In this document: positions 64,000 to 64,000 of the stretch, piece after piece
Numbering within the stretch: the first letter of the stretch is position 1
How the letters are laid out: the number at the start of each line of letters is the position of its first letter
Assembly (NCBI RefSeq): GCF_039540975.1
Contig: NZ_BAABFL010000480.1
Span: 1-64,000 of the forward strand
Length of the DNA stretch: 64,000 nt
Direction of reading: 5' to 3'
Source: Kistimonas scapharcae
GTDB taxonomy: Bacteria; Pseudomonadota; Gammaproteobacteria; Pseudomonadales; Endozoicomonadaceae
Program-made: the position numbers and the translations under genes
The notes under the pieces: model-generated
Seen by the model: only the letters and a program-made list of their open reading frames with translations
The model's database searches: none
Told to the model about the DNA's origin: nothing

Positions 64000-64000
64000 T

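Noticed and set aside
1..64000. tRNA, rRNA, CRISPR arrays, insertion sequences, prophage
   Set aside because: No cloverleaf with T-loop consensus, spaced direct repeats, transposase/integrase or phage structural genes were seen by reading the sequence and the proteins.

Overview
The window is chromosomal DNA from a gammaproteobacterium. Housekeeping gene order resembles Pseudomonas/Oceanospirillales: yqiB-cpdA, and a thyA-lgt-TauE-ptsP-rppH-HAD block much like PA0342-PA0335 of P. aeruginosa. Scattered AT-richer orphan genes of secreted-effector character would fit a marine host-associated lineage such as Endozoicomonadaceae. That placement is inference; no rRNA or tRNA gene is present to test it.

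Layout. 1-6162: a Ser-rich orphan, tolC, thiC, yqiB, cpdA. 6163-9263: an accessory island, in which an orphan gene with an ADP-ribosyltransferase-like motif lies between two copies of the same chromosomal segment. The left copy has intact cpdA and a dead copy of a small acidic gene; the right copy has a decayed cpdA 3' end and the intact small gene. 9264-25800: core metabolism (ybfF, a dicarboxylate/glutamate symporter beside an M20 carboxypeptidase, Na/Pi cotransporter, thyA, lgt, TauE, NRDE protein, ptsP, rppH, HAD phosphatase, rlmI) and several small hypotheticals. 25900-36919: an AraC regulator followed by a seven-enzyme operon plus TetR gene, in the order of the acyclic terpene utilisation (atu) cluster, preceded by a strong palindrome.

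37100-50650: envelope and housekeeping genes (OmpA-like lipoprotein, DUF4124, hydrolases, RssA-like patatin, dGTPase, a CsdA-CsdE fusion convergent with tcdA, a DUF4344 metallopeptidase, a ureohydrolase, tandem small membrane proteins, a PACE transporter divergent from a LysR gene). 50650-54151: an unexplained gap, a DAO-type oxidase and a second orphan with a methyltransferase-like motif. 54200-59300: serine catabolism (sdaC-sdaA), a TRIC channel, and a protein with two thioredoxin-like domains. 59346-64000 (minus strand): pelD-pelE-pelF-pelG for Pel exopolysaccharide. pelE is split by a frameshift at a run of nine G, and pelD runs off the window edge.

Most interesting points: the duplicated flanks around the ART-like orphan, the complete atu-type operon with its putative operator, the homopolymer frameshift in pelE, and hairpins at or within small genes. 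No CRISPR array, insertion sequence, prophage, tRNA or rRNA was recognised.
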